DNA of 64,000 nt from Gonapodya prolifera JEL478 (Eukaryota > Monoblepharomycota > Monoblepharidomycetes > Monoblepharidales > Gonapodyaceae), in contig KQ965771.1 in assembly GCA_001574975.1 (NCBI GenBank), forward strand, positions 124,001 to 188,000. Direction: 5' to 3'. This document shows, in pieces, positions 27,658 through 38,932 of the stretch. The notes under the pieces were generated by a model. It had not been told where the DNA came from and did no database searches. It saw only the letters and a list, made by a program, of their open reading frames with translations. Position numbers and translations under genes: made by a program. Positions within the stretch are counted from its first letter, which is position 1, and every line of letters begins with the position of its first letter.

Positions 27658-28439
27658 CAGTGACTGCGGGTTCCACGGTCCCATAGCATCGAGCCAGTCG
27701 CACAGGTTCTTGTCCACAAGCCAGACCGACACAGCGATCAAGAAGTACGAAATCCCTTCCCAGAACATGGCAATCGCCGCACGGGAACCTGCACGGTCGA
27801 GATTTTCCGTGTCGGGTGAGGCGAGGCGGGCGTACTCTTGGCGAACGAACAGAGCGATGCGCACAATGGTGGAGACATAGAACCCGATCATGATGGCGAC
27901 GAAGATTGCAAAGGCGAGTTTTCCGACGGGCATGGTGACCAGAAGTGTGGCGACGGCAGCGAGGAGGGAGAGGACGGTGGGGAGGATTGCAGGGTGGGCC
28001 AATAGAATGTTTCCCGAGCTTGACTTTGAAGGTTTGCCATCTGAGGGCATGGCGAATGTGAGGATGCAGTATGTGATGAGCAGTCCGCAGTAGAGCATGG
28101 GAACTTCATCCAGAGCCTAGGGAGGGAGAAGCTTACACTGGTTGTAAACCGTGCTGCAAAAGTTTGAACCTTCACCTGAGATTCTCTCCACAGAGTTGCG
28201 TGAAAGGCGACACTTCCCCATCCCACAATCACGAGCGATATAAATGAAAGAATGTAAGCCGTCTCGAGGACCGCTGGGCGTTCACTTCCTGCACGTTTCC
28301 CGCTCCAAAAAGGCAACCGGTGGATCCATAGGCCAATCAGGCCAGCAAAGACCATGGATAGGGAGGATATCGTGTTGAAAAACTCTGCTATGTAGAAGCT
28401 CCATATATAGTCTCGTTCACACCAGTTGACTGCGTTCAT
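27658..28439 (-). pseudogene. Alkaline ceramidase, 5' part (severed by viral insertion)
   Basis: This is the N-terminal part of an alkaline ceramidase (ACER/YPC1 family). Exon 1 (28176-28439) starts MNAVNWCERDYIWSFYIAEF and NTISSLSMV, the family's WCExxY...SxYIAEFxNT signature, then WGSVAFHATLWRESQ with the conserved GSxxFHxTL metal-site histidine. The intron has GTGAAG...CTAG. Exon 2 (to the junction) continues ALDEVPMLYCG with further membrane helices and ends DWLDAMGPWNPQ at the viral junction. The expected next segment, with HAWWH, is at 6815-6847. Sequence up to the junction shows no stops, so the gene was intact before insertion. If this allele is the only copy, ceramidase activity from this locus is lost. 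Confidence 0.92.
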
Positions 28440-28641
28440 CAGGCAAAGTTTTGGGTGGGTGGAATGCCAGAGACGTGAATGTCAAACTCGAGATTCCTCA
28501 CCCGAGGACGTCGGTTCGCCCCAAAACCCATGTGCATGTCCGTGCGCTGCGTGGTGATGTGACATGTCCGCGCTGCCTAGTTGTCGTACGTGTCGCAAGG
28601 GGAGACGGTATTCGGGGCCCTGAGCAACTTAGCCGGTTCCC

Positions 28642-30951
28642 ATGCTTGCAGACACTCCACATGTCAGCGCCACCACGGCCGCCGCGCCGCCATCGCTATC
28701 ACTTCTCTGCGCTATTTCTTTGGCGGCAGACCCCATCCATCTCTTCAGATTCATCGCCCGTTTCGCAGACGGTTTGCCTCAAGAACAACAACAAGCAATT
28801 CTCTCTCAGCTCTCCCCTCTAGCCATCGTTTTGTTCTCGTCGTGGGCAAAGGCTTGCCTGAGTACCGATGCGGTATCGGAGCTTCCCTTGGACGATCCCG
28901 CGGTGTGGAAGACTGTGTGTCAGCGATTGGGAGTCAAACCTCGGAGAGGGGGACCCACAGAGTGGGATTTGGTGTCGTCGTGGAAGTCGACTGCATTGGA
29001 GAGTTCTATTTTCAAAACGGAAGCGTGAGTTTTCAAGCTTTGGGCATGTGCACCCACCCACCCCGATCTCTGCGATTATCGTGTGCCTACCTACAGTGGA
29101 CGGCAGATGCTTACTGAGCTAGCCGCGGGCAACTTTGGGGCGTTACAGAAGATGCTGGACGAACACTTGGTCCATCCAGCTGACCCCTCCAACGAACTCC
29201 ACATACTCAAAGGCGTTCGGGAACTGTTCAGCAAGTCCGATGTGATCACTTTGGAACAAATATCCGAGACTATTATCCGGGATAGCGTATCATCGGTGGA
29301 CTACCTGACCATCCAATCATCGCTGTTGAAACAACCTGGTGTACGCAAGGCACTGGCGTTGACTGAAGGACAAGTGAGGTCGGTCGAGGTAGGTACCATG
29401 CACGGCATCCTACCATGCATCAGGTTCGGGGCGACATACTGAAGCACACGATGAATGCGCCGCTGGTCTAACCACAACGTCCTTACTTTCCTTTTAGTTG
29501 CACAACCTGGAACCATCCACAGTCGACTACGCCGCGGAATACCTTTCTTCAATCCTGCCGGGCCTCGAATCGCTCAGTCTCAACTTTGGAAAACTCGAGA
29601 AGAAGGAGCAATTTTTGAAACTGATACATCTTGGAGCACCCGACCTTGACGCCTCTCGTTACACAACCATCACGTCGCTCAGATTGATCTCCACGGTGAT
29701 ACCAGAAACAGCAGTCACAGGCCTGACCAACTTTATCGCCTCCCTCTCAAACCTCGCCATCCTTCGTCTGCATGACTGCGAACTCAGCGAGCAAGACCTC
29801 GCGCACGTCATCACCGCCGCTCCCTCTGCCACGATCCGAGTCCTCGACCTGGCGCACTGCAGCGTCGGGTCATCTTCCGGGCGCGCGATGGGCGGCCTTC
29901 TTCGCAACTCCGCCACCGTACGGGAATTGCGCCTCGTTGATCTGCACGAAGAGCGTAGCATGATCACTTTGTCGTTCTGGCAGCTATTCTTGGACTCTCT
30001 GGCGTTCAACCGGTCACTCGAGACCCTCCACATCGCCCAAGTCCCGCTGGGACACAATATTATAATCCAAATCGGGACCGCGCTTGCCAGCCATCCGACG
30101 TTGAGGCGGTTGGTGATGGACGGATGCTTCCATTGGAGTGGATATTACGGCAGCTTTGCATTGCAGTATATGTGGGAGAAGTTGGCACTGCGACAAGCGC
30201 AAGGTCATGCACTGGAAGAGATTCACTTTTTGGATTGCTTATGGTGAGTGTCCAAGTCATAAAACTCACAACTTCAAATGGAGTATGGACGCCGGACCAC
30301 ATATACACGCCATTCCCTCATTTTTCAAGGTTACCCACAACCATCCCCGATCTCTGTTCCTTCTTTACCTCCCCCATACCTGGCCTCAAAATCCTCCGTC
30401 TCTCCTTAAAATCCTCCAACACGCACCTGGAAACCGTCACACAACTCCTCACCGCGCTTCCACTCGCGACGTACACGCTTGCGGAATTCGCATTGACGAG
30501 GTCCAGTCTCACGCACGACATGCTCACTCTATTGTTCGAGAGTATATCAGACGGTCGTCTTGTGCACAGAATCCTGCGTGCGCCACCGTCGCCTTCACCC
30601 GATAATCTCCGGGACCGCGCCTTCCCAACATTCCGACTCGACCTCAGTGGCAACCCCCTCCTCTCCGACATCACCACCCAATGTCTCATCTCAGCATGGG
30701 ACGACTTCACTGCACTCCCACATCCGCCCGACATCGCCGACATCCCCGCCCGCGACCGCGTCGCGCGGTTTATCGTGGACTTGAGTGGTGCGACACTTTC
30801 GGATGCAGCGAGAAAAGGGGTGAGGGACCTGAATGGGCGGAACGGGATGGCGGATGTTGGACTTTTGGTAGTGGCTGGGGCTGATGATGGAGTGGGGAAA
30901 AGTGGAGGTGTAGGGTGGAAGGGTAGGAGTGACGGGTTTGATGAGATGTAA
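28642..30951 (+). CDS. Leucine-rich-repeat-like fungal protein (unknown function)
   Basis: Four exons are supported by consistent splice sites and phase: 28642-29024, 29097-29388, 29498-30243 and 30330-30951. The N-terminal part is helical (PLAIVLFSSWAKACLST). The middle and C-terminal parts show irregular ribonuclease-inhibitor-like repeats: ILPGLESLSLNFGKL, SNLAILRLHDCELSEQDLAHV, ATIRVLDLAHCSVGSSSG and FRLDLSGNPLLSDITTQCL. No F-box, kinase or membrane segment is seen. Such proteins are abundant in chytrid-like genomes, and no specific role can be assigned. It is divergent from the ceramidase 5' part, 202 bp away. Confidence 0.7.
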
Positions 30952-31113
30952 GATGGTTGAGGGGATTTTTTGGACGCAACCTGGCATGACCATGCTCGCT
31001 TGTGCAGATTGACAAGAGAAGGAGAGAGAAAACAGAGACCCCTTCCATTATTAGAAAAATATTTTGTTGAACACGAGGGATTATTATACAATTTTTCAGT
31101 AACATTTACCAAA

Positions 31114-33508
31114 TTATCCGCAAAGAAAGATTATCAAAGAATGTGTGTCTTCATACCCTGCGATCAACACAGGTTTCCAATTATTGCACGCTTCTTCCGG
31201 ATCCCAGCCCTCCCAACGCTTCACCTGCCCCTCCTTGGGTGAATCGGCTCTCCCCATACCGGCTCTCTGCGCCTTCTTCGCCGCTTCCTTGGTCCTCCAC
31301 GTGTGCTCGACCAGAACCAGAATCGTCGCAGTCGCACAGAGCGCACAGCATATCGCGAACGAGGGGACGTATCGCGGGGCCCAGTCGGAGCGGAAGAGGA
31401 AAGTCGAGATCGCGCCACCGATGTTTCCTGTCCATGTGCACAACGGTAGGAGTTGAAATGCCCATTCGAACACCAAAAAAAAAAAAAAAAAAAAAAGTCG
31501 GCATGTAAACGTACCGAAAGAACCCATCAACCCTCCCGCAATCGCCGTCCCAACCGCGCCCGAGAATTCAGCGGTCTTTGTGCGCCATGCCCACTTGAGC
31601 GCCATGAAAGAGGAGGCTCCGCAGCAGGCGAGGAAGCACGCAAAGTACAGCTGGAGGGACGAAGTCGAGGGGAAGAGTTTGGCGAGGGTTGGAATTTCAT
31701 GAGAATGGGAAGGGGGAGAATTGGAGTTTAGTGACGAAACTCACGACTCCAGTTCCAGAACCTCCGGAGGGTACCGTGGGGAAAAAGATGAGCCCAATGA
31801 AGAAGATGGTGTTGACGGCCACGATATGCCAGATGCGTTCTTGCATGCGGTCCGAATCTAAAGCAGAAGAGCACATTGTGTCCGATCAGTTCCAAAAAAA
31901 AACAGCATTCTACGACTGTAACTGATTACTACTCACTCCACGTAACACCCATCGCAAAGAACGGCGGCGTCGTCATCAGAAGCGCCTGCGTTGACGAGAA
32001 CCCCAAGTTCCTCACGATGGTCGGGAGCCAGAACGTAAACGCGTACGCCGCGATGGCCCAGGCGAGGTAGAGGCAGTTCATGATGTACGCGTGCGGGTCC
32101 AACAGTACCGCGAGAACGGTCTTGGGGGTGTAGTGCTCGTGCGTCGGTGAGCTGGCCGAGGGAGGAAGACGTTGTGTGAGGAAGGTACGCTCGATGGGGG
32201 TGAGGAATTCGGCGGTGAGGGGGTACTTGTGGTGGGATGGGATTGGAGGTGCAGTTTGGAAGGAAGTGAGCTCAATTAAAGGGATTATCATATGAACAAA
32301 CTCACGTCCGGAAGTATAAACCACGTCAGAAGACCACAGATTATCGACGGGATGCCCTCGACTACATTGCCGCAACATTTGATGTCGGGTTGGGAAAATT
32401 TTTCAAGTTGATCGATGATTCATCAGTGATTGCATGGCACTGGACACTTACAGAGAAAGATCCATCTCCAGCCCGACCATCCATTGACCACATTCCTAAG
32501 TAAACAACTCTCGTAAGTACATCGATCATTGTTCAAGGACCCAAAGACTCACATGAATGAGATCCCGTACGCAAGCAAACCGCCAAAAGCCCCACCCAGA
32601 TTAGCAGAGCAGTAGAAGAGAGAGGCTCGGACGGCGTATTCGCGCTGTGTGAGGCAAAGTTAGAAGGTGGTGGTTGGTGCCCATGCATCAAGGTCGATGA
32701 GCGATGGTAAAAGCATGGCATTCTCACCTGCGTGTACCAGAAAGAGAAATAGAGCATCATGCCTGGAAAGAAACCAGCTTCTGCGATGCCGAGAAAGAGC
32801 CTGCAAGCCAAGATTCCGGCGTAGTTGGAACAGAATGCGAGACACATTGCGCAGATCCCTTGGGACACATGATCGATTTCCACAAGTTGTACGCAAAACG
32901 GAACATTACGAGCTTGAAGATGAAGCAGTGCTCACCCCAAGAGACTATGATTCTGGACATCCACTTGCTCGGGCCGACCCTTGTGAGGATGATGTTGGAG
33001 GGCACTTCGAAGATGCTAAAACAACCAAAAGGAGTCAGAGCAAATTTTTATGAGGAAAACCATCTGCTGCACGTACCGTAACCAACAAAGAAGATGGATA
33101 TCGCCAGCTGCCTCTGCCCGTCATTGAGCTTCAACTCCGTGAGCACGTCTCCTGGGGGGACCGTGTCGGCGTTAGCGATCTTGACGGCACCCATGTTGGT
33201 GCGGTCGAGGTAGCTGGAAAGCAGCGATGCATGTGAATCACTCAGACATGGTCGCAGGAGGTTCGACAGGGATGGGGAGAGACGAGGGCAACCCACTTCA
33301 GCAAGTACAACCAGGCGGCCCATGGAACGATAGCGATGTCGACTCTAGAGATGGTTGATTTGGTTCTCGATTCGCCGTTTCAGGTGTTGATTCAAGGGTA
33401 TTTCGCTCACTTTCGAAGAACCTTGCGCTGCTCGTGAGGCGACAGCTCATCAGACTGATTTTCGTCCGTCACGAGCTGATCCTTGTCCTCCTTTACGACC
33501 TCGGCCAT
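31114..33508 (-). CDS. MFS transporter, allantoate/nicotinate permease (Dal5) type
   Basis: This is a major-facilitator anion:proton symporter of the fungal Dal5/Tna1-like family. It is assembled from about ten short exons starting MAEVVKEDKDQLVTDEN (ATG at 33508). Family hallmarks are YLDRTNMGAVKIAN after the first helix, the VPSNIILTRVGPSKWMSRI loop, LGIAEAGFFPGMMLYFSFWY, and later GGAISTFLF and the cytosolic end ACNNWKPVLIAG. Twelve membrane helices are expected. Substrates in the family include allantoate, ureidosuccinate, vitamins and dipeptides; which applies here cannot be told. One intron contains a run of 22 A residues (31475-31496). Confidence 0.85.
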
Positions 33509-33651
33509 TGCGATTGATTTGCTGGTTGTCGCTGGCGACAAGCTTCTCTTTTGAAAGGTTTTCCTTTGGCCTTCGGGTGACCTTCATGTGCGCACAAAAT
33601 ACTTGGCAGGGTAAAGCACGACCTTGGTTGCACGCAGCTCAGGGAATCATA

Positions 33652-35823
33652 ATGTCGTCGGGGAATTCGCCACCTGCAATCGAAGACGATGGCATGGGAG
33701 ATGAAAAAGCAAAGCAGGACTCGGCGATTTTCGATTCGACTGGCGGGGGCAGCGATAGTGACATAACACCAGCATTTCTAACACCGGCTGAACCGGAGGG
33801 CGACAACGACGGTGATCAGAGCAGCAGGAAAATTGGAAAGGGTTCTGTTGGCGGCGATGAAACTGCTGCTGAATCGAGTTCCGTAGCCCCAACGGAGCGG
33901 TCTTCAGCCGCGTCTGAAGCTCATTCACATCTGACTGGCGATGGGCCACCGAATCCTCCCAGTACGCCGCCAGCGACAGTCGATATTGAAGGAGCGGTGG
34001 CGGATGCTGCAGCAGAAACGGTTCTGCCAATGCGGGGAAGCAAGAAGCGCGGTCCCCAAAGAGCTGTCTCACCAGCTGCTGCTGTCCCGCAGCCGGGACA
34101 GCGAATGCGATTGCATCATCACGAAGATGTGACAAGTCCGAGGTGGTATGCTCATAAGAAACATGTGAGTACCTTGTCACTTACACTGATCGGGACATGT
34201 CATTCAAATTGGCCAACGATTCCTTTCAGTTCTTCATCTTGTCTTCGGCTGGAAAGCCCATCTATACCCGATATGGCGATGAATCCAAACTAAGCAGCTT
34301 CATGGGTGTGGTTCAGGCTGTTGTCAGCTTTTTCGCCGAAGAGGAAGATGGGATTAGGTTCGTTTTCTACGAACATCGTCACTGCCATTGTGATACGATC
34401 TCATCATCGTTTACTCAGGTCAATTCATACCCCCACTCACACATTCGTCTTCCTCTTCCGCTGGCCCCTCTACTTCCTTTGCGTGTCCTCCACACCCGAA
34501 TCGCCCGCCCAACTGCGAGACCAACTTCGAACCTACCACACGCAAATCCTCTCCGTCATCACCAACGCGCAGCTCCAGCGCATATTCTCACAACGGGCCT
34601 CATACGACATCCGCCATCTTCTGAGCGGCACAGAGATCTTCCTCGACAACCTTCCCAAAAGCTTCCACACCACCGCCAACTACCTCCTCAACGCCGTCCC
34701 GACCCTCCGCATGAACCCACAACTACGCGCCCAGCTTGCCTCCATCATGGCATCCACGTCCACAATCGCCCCGCGGCCCAAAGCCCTCATGTACGCCCTC
34801 CTCGTCGCTAACGGGAAACTCGTCACCCTCGTCCGCCCACGAGACCACTCGTTACACCCCGCCGACCTGCACCTCCTCCTCAACATGCTCTCTTCCAGCC
34901 CGGCATTCCGCCACGGCAAAGTCGAAAGCTGGACGCCCGTGTGTCTTCCCCGTTTCAACCCCAAGGCGTTCCTTCACGCCTACTTTGGCAGCGTGGGGGC
35001 AGAAGAGGACAGCGACGACGACGCAACTGGACCGGGCCCGTCACGACCTCAGACGCCACCGAGCTACACCACGTCGTGGTCAGAGGGCTCTTCCATGGTA
35101 CTGGTCCTCCTCGGTACAGAGCGAGAGGCGTTTTGGGACATGAGGGATTATCGAATCCGCGTGTCGGAGGACTTTGCGACGAGCGGTTGCTTGAAGGGGT
35201 TGGAGGAGGCGGTCAGGAATGACGGAATTGTGAAGAGTGAGTTTTGGGGAAGACACTAATCAAACACCCAGCGTCATTTCCCGCCGAGCTAATATCGATC
35301 GACCATAACAGTTCCTGGAAATCCTCACCTTCTCCACTTCTTCTACAAATCTCGGACCGCCGTCCAGTACACCGAAATGCACCCCACAGGACCCCTTGCT
35401 TACCGTCCTTCCCCCAACTCTCTCAATCCCCTGGGCACCCCAACGCTCCTCTCGAACCGACCCCCGATCGAGCTCGCCAGTGCCGGTGACCTCGTCTCCG
35501 TCGAGCCTCACAACCGGTCCTCCGACTCAGTTCCCTCCCTTCTCCCCATCAAACCTCCCCACCCACTCCCTCTCTACCCTCCCGTTCTCCTCCTTTACAC
35601 CCACCTATCCTCCGTCCTCTCCCAGCAGGCTGGGTCGCGCCTCGCCCGGCTCTCGACCGACACAGTCACGGTCGCCGCGATGGTGACGCAGCGGGAGGAA
35701 GTGTATGTGTGCGTCGGACCGTGGTGCGAGGGCAACGAGATCGATAAGGTGGTGAGAGGGGTTGTGAAGTGGGGGAGGGAGAAGGTGGGCGAGATTGTAG
35801 TCGGGAATGCGCCGGTGTTTTGA
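33652..35823 (+). CDS. MON1: Vacuolar fusion protein Mon1
   Basis: This is a subunit of the Mon1-Ccz1 guanine-nucleotide exchange factor that activates Rab7/Ypt7 on late endosomes and autophagosomes for fusion with the vacuole. The N-terminal ~165 residues are acidic and disordered (exon 1 from ATG 33652). Splicing in phase 0 then gives the signature [21 protein letters not shown], the start of the first longin domain. Later segments, RWPLYFLCVSSTPES, PKALMYALLVANGKLVTLVRP, SWTPVCLPRFNPKAF and LLHFFYKSRTAVQYTEM, match the family order through the second and third longin-type domains. About four introns are present. The stop is at 35821-35823. Confidence 0.92.
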
Positions 35824-36109
35824 AGTCGGGGAGGATTGCGATAGGCGTGGTTTGTTGTTATGGCGCGTTGTCGGGACGTTTGGCTCTGGCCGTGTGCTGT
35901 CAAGTCCTCGCGCTGGAGAATTCGAGGTCACTGGTGGCACGGTACCCGCTGGTTGGAGTCTCGTGACACACCAAAAGAGTTTATATAAAATATCCATATT
36001 TCACTGTATAAACAACGAAGAACTGCAGTATTCAGGCAGATTTAAACTCAAGGTGGCGCTGAACGGTGTGGAGGGTGTGGCACAGCGACATCCTCAGGTT
36101 ACCAGGAAC

Positions 36110-38765
36110 ATGGAACTCCGCTCGTCGTCAATCAACCTGTCGCGAATGGCGGTAGGGCTCATCCTGCTGTTGTTGTTGGTCCCTATCGCCCTCGCGCAGA
36201 CACAGTCCCAGGACTGCGCGGTTTTCGAGGCCCTGTACCATCAGTCAGGAAAATCATACAAATGGACGAAAGAACAGTGCTGCAGCCTGACCGCGGGATA
36301 CCCAAACGCGCAGCCGAGTTTCAATTGCAGCAGGGGGAGAGTCACGGTGGCGCGTTTGGAGTGGGGTGCAGGTCTGAATGGCTAGATTCCTGATTTGTCG
36401 GGGTTGACTGTCGGATTGAGCAATCTGTCGGCCGACATTCCGCCACTATCAGCACTGACGAAGCTCAGGGTGTTGAATTTCGGCTCCAACAAGTTATCGG
36501 GAACCATTCCAGCCTTGCGAAAGCTGACAAATCTGGAGTAGCTCTACCTCGACAACAACCACCTCAGGGGACAGATCCCTGTAGAAATTTCCTTACTCTC
36601 GCGTCTCAGAGTCCTTTCTCTGGGTAGCAACCAACTCCGAGGGGCGCTGGACGACCTTTTGCCCACATCATTGACCGGCTGCTGCCTCAGTAACAACACC
36701 AACCTGTACACATGCGGAGGGTTTGTTCCAACTGCGTCTGGTCGGTTTGATATCAACGTGACTGCGTGCCGACTCACCCAGGCGCAAGACTGCGCACCAT
36801 TCGAAAGCCTCTACCCACAGTCGCAGAAAACGGTTCCGTGGACCCCCGGCTCCTGTTGCAACCTAACTACCGGATTCCCATCATCTGGACCGACCTTCAA
36901 ATGCAGCGGGGTGCGTGTCGTGGGTGCCAAGTTCCAGTGGGGTGACGGTATCAAGGGGTCGATTCCAGACCTCTCCCAGCTCACAGAGCTTGAGGACCTG
37001 GATCTTGGCCTCCAACAGTTATCGGGGCCCGTTCCGCCTTTGGACGCTCTCACAAAGATTAAAGTTATCAACCTCGGCAGCAACAACTTGACGGGCCGGT
37101 TTCCTCCGACCATTGTCGGATTGGCGAACCTAGAGCGGTTTTACATTGTTCGAAACCAACTGACGGGCCCGTTACCATCACTGGCAAATCTTTCAAAACT
37201 CTACGAAATCTCGGTTGCAAAAAATTACTTTTCTGGAAACTTTTACGACCTCTTATCGCCCAACATCAAAGTATGCGATACAACTAGTAACCCTTCCCTG
37301 TATATGTGCGGCGAAACCATACCGTCCGCATGCGGTCGCCTTCCCCAAAACGCTAGCGCGTGTGCTGCTTTAGGCGCTACTGTTTCGACCTCCGCGCCTA
37401 CAGCGACGTCCCCAGAAGGAGTACCGAAATCTACAGAGACTGCTTCTGGATCTGCGGCACCCGTCACAGCATCGAATTCGAGCCCAGGTGGACCAATTGC
37501 AGGCGGGGACTTGGGCGGTGTAGCAGGAGTTTTGGCGATCGCTGGTATTGCGTTCTGGATCGGTCGACAGAAAAGGACCTCCAATGCCGCGGCCGCAGGT
37601 GGTGGGAAAGCAGACCCGAATGATGGCATATCTGCTATGGCAAGTATTAGTACTGGAAGATCTCCACCTGTGCTACTTCGCCTTGGGGATAACCGGGCAC
37701 CCAGAACGACATCAGATACGATGTCTGCCGCATCGTTGGGTTCGAACGGAACAGTATTTGTTTCCTCAACGCCAATCTCTGCGTGACTCAGGAGACCGAA
37801 TGACTGTTGTTCACAGCCACCACTCCCCGACATTACACCCCACCAACTTCCCCCCGGTGCCCCCGCAACCCCACCCCTCCCACCACTGAACTCGTTCACC
37901 TCCCAGACCAACATCGTCTCCCCGCACGATATAACGTCTGCCGTCACCGTTGCTTACCGATCGATCAGCGTTGGTGATATGCCATCGGAGAGTCTTTCGG
38001 GACCGGGACTGCATTCATCGCAGGTGCCTGCGGGACCGTACCAACAACTCAGCAGCGGAATAGGCGGGACGACGACGGATGGCGGGAATACGCTGACGGT
38101 GGGGAGTACGGAGGCCGTCGTGGGGTCTCAGGCTGGGCCGGCGCAGGTGAGCTGACTGCATTAGGGAAAATTTCAAAACATCTCCATCGCCAACCTCTAT
38201 TCGTGTCGTGACCTATCCAGCCCTCCCACTGGGCATTTACGTTTCTTGCGGGACCATCGTTCGAGAGTCTTCCTGCCGTGAACTTGCCTCCGCGAATACG
38301 CGTGTTCACGATTGACTACCTTGTAAGTTCTTTTTTTCTTTTTTCTTGTCGTCATTCTCCATCGAGCCCGGCTCAAACCCATCCGCACGTCATTCCCTAA
38401 CAGTTCACACCCACCACCCTCGACGAAATTGCTGTCTCTCCTGGGGATTCGTTCAAGCTCCGCACAATCTTCTGCGATGGATGGGGATATGGGACAAACG
38501 TGGACACAGACGAGACTGGAATGATACCTCCTGTGAGTACCCTTTGTTCATTGAAGCTCAATTGCCCATTCTCGAAACGCCAACCTAAGCCCCGCTCCTC
38601 GGCAGCGACTGCCTCCGCATAACACCATCCCAACCCCTCTTCTCAGGCCGCCACAGCGTCCGGCTTCAGTCCAGACGAGGACTGTCGTCGTCGCTTCTAG
38701 GTTTGCCTCCTGGAGGTAGCTCGGGGGACAGTTCGGCGATTGGATCGTCTGCCCCGTCTTTCTGA
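36110..38765 (+). CDS. LRR ectodomain-TM-SH3 receptor-like protein with two in-frame TAG codons
   Basis: A signal peptide (AVGLILLLLLVPIALAQ) starts the protein. Two related extracellular blocks follow, each with a cysteine cap (CAVFEALY...CCSLTAGYP and CAPFESLY...CCNLTTGFP) and plant-type LRRs (ALTKLRVLNFGSNKLSGTIP; ALTKIKVINLGSNNLTG). A transmembrane helix (LGGVAGVLAIAGIAFWIG) and a cytosolic Ser/Pro-rich tail come next. After further introns there is an SH3 domain (TPTTLDEIAVSPGDSFKLR, DGWGYGTNVDTDETG). Two in-frame stops, TAG at 36383-36385 and 36539-36541, interrupt the first LRR block. Elsewhere the frame is clean until a short frame change near 37785. It is either a recent pseudogene, or translation restarts or reads through. 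Other genes here end with TAG, so TAG is a normal stop. Confidence 0.7.
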
Positions 38766-38932
38766 TGTGTGACCTGTGTACACGGGGAGCGGAATGGGAT
38801 TTTTGGCGATATCATACTATATTTTAAGTTAACTAGACGTACAGGATCTAAATTTTACCCAAGATTGTTTTGATTCAAAGAGACACGAGTCGAGCATTGT
38901 TCCTAGGCCGATCCGAGCCACACCAGACCCAT

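Larger units (their letters stand above)
6848..27660. mobile_element. Endogenous giant-virus (Nucleocytoviricota) insertion with host-like core
   Basis: This 20.8-kb insert interrupts the ceramidase gene. Both junctions carry a CAG trinucleotide (6845-6847 and 27658-27660), consistent with microhomology end joining or a 3-bp target duplication. The outer arms (6848 to ~12.05 kb and ~19.7-27.66 kb) are visibly AT-richer than the flanks and almost intron-free. They carry hallmark giant-virus genes: D5-like primase-helicase, VLTF-2-like and VLTF-3-like factors, a PolB 5' end and a virion-type membrane protein. The arms end inside a kinase gene (left) and the DNA polymerase gene (right). The central ~7 kb looks fungal and includes a gene with many introns. 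No terminal inverted repeats or integrase were seen. Confidence 0.9.

Noticed and set aside
6848-27660. Transposon or integrase-mediated element
   Set aside because: No transposase, integrase, reverse transcriptase, terminal inverted repeats or long target duplication was seen; the gene content is of a large DNA virus.
6848-27660. Pure assembly chimera of virus and host contigs
   Set aside because: Exact in-frame reconstitution of one host gene from both flanks and a mosaic host-like core make chance misjoining unlikely, though only read data can exclude it.
27658-27686. C-terminal extension of the DNA polymerase fragment beyond the junction
   Set aside because: These codons are antisense to ceramidase exon 2; the polymerase frame stays open there only by chance.
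31145-31508. Plus-strand ORFs over the MFS transporter 3' end
   Set aside because: They are antisense to well-supported transporter exons, with low-complexity composition from the poly-A run.
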